Origin: Simplicispira sp. 125 | GTDB taxonomy: Bacteria; Pseudomonadota; Gammaproteobacteria; Burkholderiales; Burkholderiaceae_C | Direction: 5' to 3' | Assembly: GCF_003096555.1 (NCBI RefSeq) | Contig: NZ_QEKM01000001.1 | Coordinates: forward strand, 2,728,001-2,792,000 | Length of the DNA: 64,000 nt | Shown here: positions 48,701 through 60,248 of the stretch, one piece after another | Layout of the letters: the number at the start of each line of letters is the position of its first letter | How positions within the stretch are numbered: the first letter of the stretch is position 1 | Translations under genes and position numbers: made by a program | Notes under the pieces: model-generated | Database searches by the model: none | What the model was told of the DNA's origin: nothing | What the model saw: the letters and a program-made list of their open reading frames with translations, nothing else

Positions 48701-49270
48701 GATGTCCTGCACATTGCTCGGGAAGAACACCGGCGTGCCGCAGGCCTTGAAGATGTGGTCGCTCTGGTGCGGCGCCGTGCTGCTCTTGCTGATATGGTCG
48801 TCGCCGGCGATGGCGATCACGCCGCCATGCTTGGCGGTGCCGGCCATGTTGGCGTGCTTGAACACGTCGGAGCAGCGGTCCACGCCAGGACCTTTGCCGT
48901 ACCAGATGCCGAAGACGCCGTCGTACTTTTTGCTTTGTGGGTACAGGTCGAGCTGCTGCGTGCCCCAGACGGCCGTGGCACCCAGCTCCTCGTTCACACC
49001 GGGCTGGAAGACGATGTGGTTCTCGGCCAGGTGCTTCTTGGCGGCCCACAGCGCCTGGTCGTAGGTGCCCAGCGGGCTGCCCCTGTAGCCGCTGATGAAC
49101 CCGGCCGTGTTCAGGCCGGCCACGGCGTCACGCTGGCGCTGCAGCATGGGCAGGCGCACCAGGGCCTGCACGCCGCTCATGAAGGCACGGCCTTCGCCCA
49201 GGGTGTATTTGTCGTCGAGCGTGACGGTTTCCAGGGCTTTGCGGATGTGTTCAGGCAGTGGAGCGTTCAC
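45707..49270 (-). CDS. Fused indolepyruvate (2-oxoacid) ferredoxin oxidoreductase
   Basis: 1187-aa fused TPP/iron-sulfur enzyme that oxidatively decarboxylates aryl or branched 2-oxoacids (likely indolepyruvate) to acyl-CoA with reduced ferredoxin. It has an N-terminal pyruvate-type domain (GLNTAGFISGYRGSPLGTY), a TPP-binding region (RAVAGIGCHYMTVW), CEGCGDCSVKSNC for a 4Fe-4S cluster, and a C-terminal gamma domain (GVGGTGVITIGSLLG). I take GTG at 49270 as the start because the conserved N-terminus MNAPLPEHIRKALETVTLDD begins there. A near-identical copy of this N-terminus lies just upstream in another frame. It is divergent from an Lrp-type regulator. Confidence 0.9.
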   Translation of the reverse strand: MNAPLPEHIRKALETVTLDDKYTLGEGRAFMSGVQALVRLPMLQRQRDAVAGLNTAGFISGYRGSPLGTYDQALWAAKKHLAENHIVFQPGVNEELGATAVWGTQQLDLYPQSKKYDGVFGIWYGKGPGVDRCSDVFKHANMAGTAKHGGVIAIAGDDHISKSSTAPHQSDHIFKACGTPVFFPSNVQDILDMGLHAFAMSRFSGVWSGMKTIQEVVESSSSISVDPDRVQIVLPEDFAMPPGGLHIRWPDAPLEQEARLMDYKWYAALAYVRANKLNYNVIEGPHDRFGIIASGKAYNDTRQALVDLGLDDDTCRSLGIRVHKVNVVWPLEATITRDFAQGLQEILVVEEKRQVIEYQLKEELYNWRADVRPNVLGKFDEAEGENGQCGEWSMPNPSQNWLLRAKADLTPAIIAKAIAKRLKKLGVSDDIVARMESRIATIDARERAMTELKADTGERAPWFCSGCPHNTSTRVPEGSRAVAGIGCHYMTVWMDRSTSTFTQMGGEGVTWVGQAPFTKDAHVFANLGDGTYFHSGLLAIRQSIAAGVNITYKILYNDAVAMTGGQQVGERPEGHSVLQIMHSVKSEGAVKIVIVTDEPQKYAGVALADGVTVHHRDELDRIQRELREIKGCSVLIYDQTCATEKRRRRKRGLLATPDKTVVINEAVCEGCGDCSVKSNCLSVEPVETPFGRKRRINQSTCNKDYSCVNGFCPSFVTIEGGKLKKPKKEKKGDLSSLPPLPEPVLPQADSAWGIVVGGVGGTGVITIGSLLGMAAHLDGKGVVTQDAGGLAQKGGATWSHIQIANTPDAIFTTKVDTAKADLVIGCDAIVAAHKYTLAVMQPGRTFVALNTHGTPTAAFVTNPDWQFPGGNCESAVVAAVGEALVGRFDAEQVAMQLLGDSIYTNPLLLGFAWQKGRVPLSLSALMRAMELNGVQVENNKAAFEWGRRCAHDLAAVQSLFQAAQVIAFVKKPTLAEVVSQRVEFLTGYQSAAYAAQYQTFVEKVRAAESRLGTGTRLTEAVGKYLFKLMAYKDEYEVARLHTDKAFTDRIASMFEGDYKIVHHMAPPLLAKRNDKGELVKQSFGPWMRKALGMLSRLKGLRGSALDVFGKTEERRMERALIVQYRECIEELIAGLAPERLSLAVEIAQIPEHIRGYGHVKERHLTTARAQWDRLMAQWRSPAERLVA

Positions 49271-49425
49271 AGTGCACCCCCTTCGCAAGCACACTCGACG
49301 CCAAATACACTGCGCCCGGCTGCGCCGCTCGCTGCGTAGTTGTGGCGCAACCCGCGTTGCGGGTTGTCGTCGAGCGTGACGGTTTCCAGGGCCTTGCGGA
49401 TGTGCTCGGGCAAAGGGGCGTTCAT
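49267..49425 (-). CDS. Upstream ORF duplicating the first 20 codons of the ferredoxin oxidoreductase
   Basis: 52-codon ORF starting ATG at 49425, preceded by a GGAGA ribosome-binding site. Its first 20 residues are identical to those of the main gene; the rest (including a hairpin CAACCCGC/GCGGGTTG, 49348-49366) is unrelated. Its TGA overlaps the main GTG start (GTGA), so translation could be coupled. It may be a real leader peptide or a by-product of a partial duplication. Confidence 0.55.
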   Translation of the reverse strand: MNAPLPEHIRKALETVTLDDNPQRGLRHNYAASGAAGRSVFGVECACEGGAL

Positions 49426-49614
49426 GGCGTTGTCTCCAGTGACATTTTGGTATTCCGCACCTTGTGGGGCGGTGGTGGGGCAGATCCTGGCGCCCGGTTA
49501 GGGAGGCCACTCTAGTGTGCAGAGGAGTGTATGTCCCCAGCGCTGATATGTCTTTGCGTTCTATGCCGCATTCAAGCTACTCTTAGAAAGAATCTTTCTT
49601 TTCAAGGCCATAAA

Positions 49615-50100
49615 TTGAATACTTTGGACAAATTCGACCTTGCCATCCTCGGCGAACTGCAAAAAGAGGCGCGCCTGACGAATGCGGAACTGGCCCAGCG
49701 TATCGGCCTGTCGGCGGCCCCGTGCTGGCGCCGCGTGCGCGCGCTGGAAGAAGAAGGCTTCATCAAAGGCTACCGCGCCGAAATCGACCGCCACAAGATT
49801 GGCCTGGGCGTGCTGGCCTTTGTGCGCCTGGACGCGGATCGCAATACCGGCGGCCTGACGCGGTCGATGGAAGACGCGATCCGCCAGATCCCCGAGGTGG
49901 TGTCCTGCCACTACATCAGTGGCACGGGCACGTTCGAGCTGCAGGTGGTGGCGCGCGACCTCGACAGCTTTTCGCAGTTTGCGCGCGACGTACTTTTGCA
50001 CCTGCCGAATGTGAAAGACATGCACACCAGCTTTTCGCTGGGCGAGGTGAAGGCCAGCAGCGCGTTGCCGCTCACCCACCTGACCAAAGCAGCAACCTGA
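49615..50100 (+). CDS. Lrp/AsnC-family transcriptional regulator
   Basis: 161 aa. An N-terminal helix-turn-helix (LDKFDLAILGELQKEARLTN, AELAQRIGLSAAPCWRRVRA) precedes a C-terminal AsnC/RAM ligand domain (residues about 65-145, ending GEVKASSALP). I chose TTG at 49615 because it gives the family N-terminus and has AAGG upstream; the ATG at 49531 would add 28 atypical residues. It is divergent from the ferredoxin oxidoreductase, which it probably regulates, as Lrp-type genes often sit next to ior genes. Confidence 0.88.
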   Translation: MNTLDKFDLAILGELQKEARLTNAELAQRIGLSAAPCWRRVRALEEEGFIKGYRAEIDRHKIGLGVLAFVRLDADRNTGGLTRSMEDAIRQIPEVVSCHYISGTGTFELQVVARDLDSFSQFARDVLLHLPNVKDMHTSFSLGEVKASSALPLTHLTKAAT

Positions 50101-50105
50101 AAACT

Positions 50106-50157
50106 CTCTTTTTAATAGCTGTTCACGCTTACTGCATAAGCGTTAGAGGCCATTTTT
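50106..50157 (-). repeat. Dispersed palindromic repeat, copy C (lrp/mltA junction)
   Basis: On the minus strand: AAAAATGGCCTCTAACGCTT, then ATGCAGTAAGCGTGAACAGC and TATT. Its CGCTTA/TAAGCG hairpin followed by T residues lies between convergent lrp and mltA and could terminate transcription. Confidence 0.76.
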
Positions 50158-50164
50158 ACTCAAA

Positions 50165-51322
50165 CTACCGTGGCCAGAGCGCCCACAGCCGCAGACCTTG
50201 TTTGAGGCGCCCGGCGAGTTCGCCCGCCTCAGTGCCCCAGCCGGTGAAGTAGTCGGCCCGTACCGCCCCCAGGATGGCGCTGCCCGTGTCCTGCGCCAGC
50301 ACCAGCCGGTTCAATTGCACCTGCGGGCCGCTCGAAGCCAGCCACACCGGCGTGCCATACGGAATGCTCAGACGGTCCACGGCGATGGATCGGCCCGGTG
50401 TCAGCGCCACGCCCTGCGCACCACGTGGGCCAAAACCGGCGTCCAGTGCGTCCAGCGGCTCTTCGCGGAAAAACACGTAGCGCGGGTTGCTCCACAGCAG
50501 CTCGTTCACCCGCTGCGGGTTGGCGGCGATCCAGGCTTTGATCCCAGGCCAGGTCGCGTCGCGCGTCAGGCCCTGGTCCAGCAGCCAGCGGCCCACGCTC
50601 TGGTACGGCTGATCGTTGGTCCCCGCAAAGGCCACGCGCACCAGGCGCACCGAGCCATCGGCTTCGGTGATGCGCAGGCGGCCCGAACCCTGGATATGCA
50701 ACACCATGGCATCGACCGGATCGCTCAACCAGGCAATGGCCCGACCCGCCAACGCCGCCTGGACCTCGGGCAGGGTGTCGATTTGCTGGCGCGTGTACCA
50801 GGGCTTGCGCGCACCATAGCTGGCAGGCAGCCGGTACAGCGGCACGGCAAAGCCGTTGCCGGGCTGGCGTGCGGCGTCGATCAGAGGTTCGTAGTACGCG
50901 GTGAGCAGGCCGTCTGCACTGCCATCGAAAGCCTCGACCCGGTAGGGCTGCAGGCGCGCGACCATCCAGGCGCGCTGCTCCTCGGGCGTCGCGATACTGA
51001 GCCGACGCACGTCACCGCACAAGGCGGTGAACGGTGGTGCGGGCCGCTCGCAACCCTTGATCCAGGCGTTCCAGGCCTCGTGCAGCGCGTCCTCGGAAAA
51101 CCCGGGCAACTCTGCCCAGCGCACCGGTATCCAGCGGCTTTTGGGCTGCGCCAAAGGCGGCGGCAGCGGGCCGGTATCGCCGGGCCAGGCCGTGCCTGCG
51201 GGGACTGTGGGCCGGGGTGCACTGCCCATATCGCCCGGCCTTGGGGCCGGTGGCGTGGAGCAGGCAGCCAGCGTTCCTACAATCAAGGCTGTTGCGGCAA
51301 AGCGTAGGAGTGCGAATTTCAT
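50165..51322 (-). CDS. mltA: Membrane-bound lytic murein transglycosylase A
   Basis: Lipoprotein that cleaves peptidoglycan glycan strands. It is 385 aa with lipobox TLAAC (Cys 21). The MltA domain includes DGLLTAYYEPLIDAARQPGN, VLHIQGSGRLRITEADGSVR and the catalytic-region LVLAQDTGSAILGAVRADYF. The start at 51322 (MKFALLRFAATALIVG) gives the signal; upstream codons are not signal-like. Its start codon overlaps the start of a small plus-strand ORF. Confidence 0.93.
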   Translation of the reverse strand: MKFALLRFAATALIVGTLAACSTPPAPRPGDMGSAPRPTVPAGTAWPGDTGPLPPPLAQPKSRWIPVRWAELPGFSEDALHEAWNAWIKGCERPAPPFTALCGDVRRLSIATPEEQRAWMVARLQPYRVEAFDGSADGLLTAYYEPLIDAARQPGNGFAVPLYRLPASYGARKPWYTRQQIDTLPEVQAALAGRAIAWLSDPVDAMVLHIQGSGRLRITEADGSVRLVRVAFAGTNDQPYQSVGRWLLDQGLTRDATWPGIKAWIAANPQRVNELLWSNPRYVFFREEPLDALDAGFGPRGAQGVALTPGRSIAVDRLSIPYGTPVWLASSGPQVQLNRLVLAQDTGSAILGAVRADYFTGWGTEAGELAGRLKQGLRLWALWPR

Positions 51323-51458
51323 GGGTCTGATTTTGCTTGAAGCGCTGTTGGCGTTGGCGGCGTTGGTGCTGATCGTCTGGTGGACCATGTTTTCGGGGCG
51401 CAAGGGTGGCGAAATCAAGCCCCCCCAGGACGACGAGACAACGCAACCGCCCCCGTAA
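51321..51458 (+). CDS. Small single-pass membrane protein
   Basis: 45 aa: MGLILLEALLALAALVLIVW, then WTMFSGRKGGEIKPPQ. An N-terminal membrane helix is followed by a short polar tail. AGGAG lies 10 nt upstream. It is divergent from mltA with overlapping start codons. It looks like a real small gene but I know of no function. Confidence 0.55.
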   Translation: MGLILLEALLALAALVLIVWWTMFSGRKGGEIKPPQDDETTQPPP

Positions 51459-51621
51459 CCCCCCGGCGGGAGGGCCCTGCTTGCGGCGCTGTCCTACAAG
51501 GCTTTGTCTTGTCCACCGATACGGGGCAGGCCATCCCTTACAGACAATCCAGTGCAAGAGCCCAGATGCGATTCAGGGGCTACCCGGTTGCACTGACCGC
51601 CCATTCTCAAGGAGTATTTTG

Positions 51622-52272
51622 ATGCGTAAACACCTCGTTCTGGGTGCTGCAGCTGCGGCACTGCTGATTTCTGGCTGCGCCAACATGGACATGACCGACA
51701 CCCAGCGACGCACCGCCACCGGCGCAGGCATCGGCGCGCTGGCCGGCGCGGTGATTGGCTCCGCCACCGGTGGCCACGCGGGTACGGGTGCCGTGGTCGG
51801 CGCGGGCGTGGGTGCGCTGGGCACCTACATCTGGTCACAGAACATGGAAAGACAAAAGCGCGAGATGGAACAAGCGACGCAGGGCACCGGTATTGGCGTG
51901 ACGCAGACGGCAGACAACCAGCTCAAGCTGGACATCCCCAGTGATATCTCGTTCGACACTGGCCGCGCCGAAATCAAGGGCAACTTTGCCCCGGTGCTGG
52001 ACCGCTTTGCCGCCAGCCTGCGCGACAACCAGAACACCGATGTGCAAATCGTCGGGCACACCGACAGCACCGGCAGCGACGCTATCAACAACCCGTTGTC
52101 GGTCGACCGCGCCACGAGCACACGCAACTACCTGACCGCACGCGGCGTGAGCGGTTCGCGCATCGAGATTGAAGGCCGAGGCTCGTACCAGCCCATCGCC
52201 TCCAACAACACGGCTGAAGGGCGCGCACGCAACCGCCGCGTGGAAATTTTTGTCGGCGAACGCCCGCGTTAA
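51622..52272 (+). CDS. OmpA-family lipoprotein (YiaD-like) with glycine zipper
   Basis: 216 aa with signal and lipobox LLISGC (Cys 19). A glycine-zipper segment (TGAGIGALAGAVIGSATGG and onward, residues about 33-75) precedes an OmpA-like peptidoglycan-binding domain (about 100-210; TDVQIVGHTDSTGSDAINN, VDRATSTRNYLTARGV, NTAEGRARNRRVEIFV). Likely anchors the outer membrane to the cell wall. A GGAG ribosome-binding site is well placed; a terminator follows. Confidence 0.92.
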   Translation: MRKHLVLGAAAAALLISGCANMDMTDTQRRTATGAGIGALAGAVIGSATGGHAGTGAVVGAGVGALGTYIWSQNMERQKREMEQATQGTGIGVTQTADNQLKLDIPSDISFDTGRAEIKGNFAPVLDRFAASLRDNQNTDVQIVGHTDSTGSDAINNPLSVDRATSTRNYLTARGVSGSRIEIEGRGSYQPIASNNTAEGRARNRRVEIFVGERPR

Positions 52273-52309
52273 ATCAGCGCCAGTGGCCACGTGCCGCTGA
52301 AACCACCAC

Positions 52310-52348
52310 AATGCAGCCCCGACGCCAACGCCCGGGGCTGCATTTTTT
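52310..52348 (+). terminator. Rho-independent terminator after the OmpA-like gene
   Basis: AATGCAGCCCC (52310-52320) pairs with GGGGCTGCATT (52334-52344), followed by a T-run. It lies 38 bp past the stop. Confidence 0.88.
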
Positions 52349-52388
52349 CAGCCAACGTTGACGGCCCCCACGCACTTGACGCAAGGGC

Positions 52389-53200
52389 TCACAGCACGCG
52401 ATGGGTCAGCGCCGGCAACTGCGTGCGCACTTGTTGCAGGCGCTGCGCATCGAGCCAACCGTCCACTATGCCCTCCCCCTGCGGCAGCACACCCAGCACC
52501 TCGCCCCAAGGGTCTACCAACATGCTGTGGCCCCAGGTGCGCCGCCCGGTCTCGTGCGGTCCTCCCTGGGCCGGGGCCAGCACATAGGCCTGGTTTTCCA
52601 CCGCGCGCGCGCGCAACAGCAGCTCCCAGTGGGCCTGGCCCGTGGTGTGCGTGAAGGCGCTGGGCACCAGCAGCAGATCGGCGCCGGCCCGCGCATGCTG
52701 GCGGTACAGCTCGGGAAAGCGCAGGTCGTAGCACACGCTCAGGCCCACGCGCCAGGTGCGGCCGCTGCGGCTGGGCAGCAAGAACTGCACGGGCGCGCTC
52801 CCGGGCTCGATGGTGGCGCCTTCGTCGAACCGCTCCTGGCCGTTGTCGAAGCGGAACAGATGGATCTTGTCGTAGCGCGCCACGCAGGTGCCGTCGGGGG
52901 CGTAGACCAGCGAAGTGTTGCGCACCCGTCCGGGGTCCTGGCAGGCCAGGGGCAAGGTGCCGCCCACGATCCACAAGTCCAGGTCGCGCGCGGCCTGCGC
53001 CAGGAAGGACTGCACGACCCCATCGCCCGGCCGCTCGCGCAGCGCCAGCTTGTCGGTGTCGCGCGCGCCCATGGCGCCAAAGTATTCGGGCAGCACGGCC
53101 AACTCCGCGCCCTCCCGCGCCGCCTGCTCCAGCAGGGCGCGGGCGGCGGCCAGGTTGTCGTCCCGCCGGGGGCCGGAGACCATTTGCAGGGCAGCGACTT

Positions 53201-53204
<4 letters not shown>
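52389..53204 (-). CDS. Carbon-nitrogen hydrolase (Nit1/deaminated glutathione amidase-like)
   Basis: 271-aa nitrilase-superfamily amidase. The catalytic triad is visible: Glu40 (AVLPEYFG), Lys113 (YDKIHLF) and Cys158 (LSVCYDLRFPELY). It matches the Nit1/NitFhit-type branch, whose members hydrolyse deaminated glutathione, but the substrate is not proven by sequence. It overlaps the start of the yhdP-like operon partner by 4 bp and is probably co-transcribed with it. Confidence 0.88.
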
Positions 53205-57382
<4,178 letters not shown>

Positions 57383-57464
57383 GGCGGGCAAAGATGATGC
57401 AGGAATTATGACCCGGGGCCATGGCACGGGTTCGAAGCAACCCAGGGTTCTATGAGATGCGGCG

Positions 57465-60248
57465 ATGCCTGCCGCACTGGCCATGCACACAGATCTGACT
57501 GACAGCACCTCCCCCGGCCTGGCGGCCCATTCACGTTTCTTCCAGCGACTGCACCGCCGCTACAGCGCCGAACTGCCGCTGCTGCCTCCAGGCCCCCCCG
57601 TACTCACCAGCATGCAAGAGACGCTGCAGGCCTTGCGCGCAAGCGGCCACGAGCTGCCGGCGGCCCTGCGCATCCTGCGCCAGATCGTCATGGAACGACT
57701 GGTGCGTCTGGATTGCGAGGCCCAGGCCCCCCTCGAAGACATCACCCGCGCCGTGACTGAACTGGCCGAACTGGCCCTGGACCAGGCATGCGTGCGGGCC
57801 CGCGAGGAACTCGACACCCGCCATGGCGCGCCCTGCGGGCCCGACGGACAGCCCGTGGAACTGTGGATCATCGGCATGGGCAAGCTCGGTGCGCGCGAAC
57901 TCAACGTGTCGAGCGACATCGACCTCATTTACGTCTACGAGAACGAAGGCGAGACCAGCGGCACCCCCGACGGGCGCGGGCGCATTTCCAACCACGAATA
58001 CTTTGCCCGTGCGGTGCGGATCATCTACAGCACCGTCGGGGACACAACCGAGCACGGCAACGTGTTCCGCATGGACCTGGCGCTGCGCCCCAACGGCAAC
58101 TCGGGTCCTCCGGCGGTATCGCTGGCCGCGCTGGAGGAATACCTGCAGGTGCAGGGGCGGGAATGGGAGCGCTTTGCCTGGCTCAAGAGCCGTGTCGTGG
58201 CGCCGCGCGCCTGCATTGGCAGCCCGGCGGTGCAGGCTCTGCGCGGTGTGGTGCTGCCCTTTGTGTTCCGGCGTTACCTCGACTACAGCGTTTTCGATGC
58301 CCTGCGCGCCCTGCACCGGCAGATTCGCGACCATGCCGCCAAGCGCAGCGCGGGCCACCCCGAGCGCGCCAACGACGTCAAACTCTCGCGCGGGGGCATC
58401 CGTGAGATCGAATTCACCGTGCAGCTGCTGCAAGTGGTGCGCGGCGGGCAATTCCCGGAGCTGCGCCGCCGCCCCACCCTGGATGCCCTGGATCGGCTGG
58501 TCAACGCCGGGCTGATGCCCCGGGAGACGGCCGCCGCGCTGGCCCAGGCCTACACCTTTTTGCGGCGTGTAGAGCACCGCATCCAGTACCTGGACGACCA
58601 GCAAACCCATATCCTGCCCACGCGCGACGACGACCTGGCCTGGATCGCCCAGACCATGGGCTACCCCGACTGTTGCAGTTTTCTCTGCCAGCTTGACACC
58701 CACCGCGAACTGGTGGCCCAGGAGTTCGACACCCTGCTCGGCGGCAACGAGAAAAAGCAATGCCACAGCGGAGGCTGCGGCAAGAAGGGAGGCGCCACCC
58801 CTCCGGACCTGGAAGCCTTGCTCGAACAGCTCCCCGAAACCTTGCGCGAGCGTGTCGCCGAGTGGCGCACCCACCCGCGCGTGATCGCCCTGCGGGACGA
58901 AGCCCGCATGCGCCTGTTGCGCCTGGTGCAACGCACAGCGCAATGGGTGAAGGAAGGCCGCGCCAGCGAAGAAGCCGCGGTACGCCTGGTGAACTGGCTT
59001 GAGCCGCTGCTGCGCCGCGAAAGCTATCTGTCACTGCTGCTCGAACGCCCTGCGGTGCACGAACAACTTTTGCACCTGCTCGGCGCTGCCCGCTGGCCCG
59101 CTCGCTACCTGCTGCAGCACCCGGGTGTGATCGATGAACTCGCGGGCAGCCCATTGCTGTCCGAGCGCTTTGTCGCCGCTGACTTTGAGCGCGACCTTGC
59201 CCTGCGCCTGTCCTCACTGCGCTCCACCCAGGAAGATGACGACGAAACCCTGCTCAATTTGCTGCGCCGGGCCCACCACGCCGAGACCTTTCGCACCCTG
59301 GCCCGCGATGTGGAGGGCCGCATCACCGTCGAACAAGTGGCCGACGACCTGAGCGCGCTGGCCGACAGCGTGCTGCGTGTCACCGCGCAGTGGTGCTGGA
59401 GCCGCCTGCGCAACCGGCACCGCGAGACCCCGCAGTTCGGCATCATTGCCTACGGCAAGCTCGGCGGCAAAGAGCTGGGCTACGGCAGCGACCTGGACAT
59501 CGTGTTCGTATTCGACGACGACGACGAGCGCGCCCCCGAGATCTACGCGGCTTTCGTGCGCAAGCTCATCAACTGGCTCACCGTCAAAACGGGCGAAGGC
59601 GACCTGTTCGAGATCGACACCCAGCTCCGCCCCAACGGTAACTCGGGCCTGCTGGTCACCAGCTTCGAGGCCTACGCCAACTACCAGCAGCAGCGCGGCA
59701 GCAACACCGCATGGACCTGGGAACACCAGGCCATGACGCGGGCGCGCTTCGTGCTAGACAGCCGCGAACCAACCCCCAGTGCGCAGAGTGCCACCACGGC
59801 AACCTCCCTGCGCGCACGTTTTGATGCCGTGCGCGAGGCCGTCATCACGGCCCCGCGCGACCCGGCGGCGCTGCGCCTGGAAATCCAGTCCATGCGCGAG
59901 CGAGTGCGCGCCGCCCACCCGGCAGCAACAGGCCAGTTCGACATCAAGCACAGCCCCGGCGGCATGGTCGATGCTGAATTTGCCCTGCAGTACCTGGTGC
60001 TCTCGCAGTCGGGCGCGCACCCGGAGCTGGTGGAAAACCTGGGTAATATCGCCCTGCTGCAGCGCGCCGAAGCCGCGGGCCTGCTGCCTCCTGGCGTGGG
60101 TCAGGCGGCGGCCAGCGCCTACCGCGAACTGCGCCGCGTGCAACACCGCGCCCGACTGGACGAAGCGCCTACACAACGGCCCTTTGCGGAACTGCAAGCG
60201 GAACAAGCCGCAGTACTAGCCTTGTGGGAGGCCGTTTTCGGAAGGTGA
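57465..60248 (+). CDS. glnE: Glutamine synthetase adenylyltransferase/adenylyl-removing enzyme
   Basis: 927-aa bifunctional enzyme that adenylylates and deadenylylates glutamine synthetase in response to PII. The N-terminal nucleotidyltransferase domain has IIGMGKLGARELNVSSDIDL and the C-terminal one IAYGKLGGKELGYGSDLDIV; both contain GxGKLG or YGKLG and the S-D-x-D metal site. Between them, residues about 428-437 contain a small Cys/Gly-rich insertion (CHSGGCGKKGG). An alternative start at 57483 is possible. The last 33 bp overlap the next gene, antisense. Confidence 0.95.
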   Translation: MPAALAMHTDLTDSTSPGLAAHSRFFQRLHRRYSAELPLLPPGPPVLTSMQETLQALRASGHELPAALRILRQIVMERLVRLDCEAQAPLEDITRAVTELAELALDQACVRAREELDTRHGAPCGPDGQPVELWIIGMGKLGARELNVSSDIDLIYVYENEGETSGTPDGRGRISNHEYFARAVRIIYSTVGDTTEHGNVFRMDLALRPNGNSGPPAVSLAALEEYLQVQGREWERFAWLKSRVVAPRACIGSPAVQALRGVVLPFVFRRYLDYSVFDALRALHRQIRDHAAKRSAGHPERANDVKLSRGGIREIEFTVQLLQVVRGGQFPELRRRPTLDALDRLVNAGLMPRETAAALAQAYTFLRRVEHRIQYLDDQQTHILPTRDDDLAWIAQTMGYPDCCSFLCQLDTHRELVAQEFDTLLGGNEKKQCHSGGCGKKGGATPPDLEALLEQLPETLRERVAEWRTHPRVIALRDEARMRLLRLVQRTAQWVKEGRASEEAAVRLVNWLEPLLRRESYLSLLLERPAVHEQLLHLLGAARWPARYLLQHPGVIDELAGSPLLSERFVAADFERDLALRLSSLRSTQEDDDETLLNLLRRAHHAETFRTLARDVEGRITVEQVADDLSALADSVLRVTAQWCWSRLRNRHRETPQFGIIAYGKLGGKELGYGSDLDIVFVFDDDDERAPEIYAAFVRKLINWLTVKTGEGDLFEIDTQLRPNGNSGLLVTSFEAYANYQQQRGSNTAWTWEHQAMTRARFVLDSREPTPSAQSATTATSLRARFDAVREAVITAPRDPAALRLEIQSMRERVRAAHPAATGQFDIKHSPGGMVDAEFALQYLVLSQSGAHPELVENLGNIALLQRAEAAGLLPPGVGQAAASAYRELRRVQHRARLDEAPTQRPFAELQAEQAAVLALWEAVFGR

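Noticed and set aside
57425..57450. GGTTCGAAGCAACCC as a tRNA T-arm
   Set aside because: The surrounding bases cannot form acceptor, D and anticodon stems.
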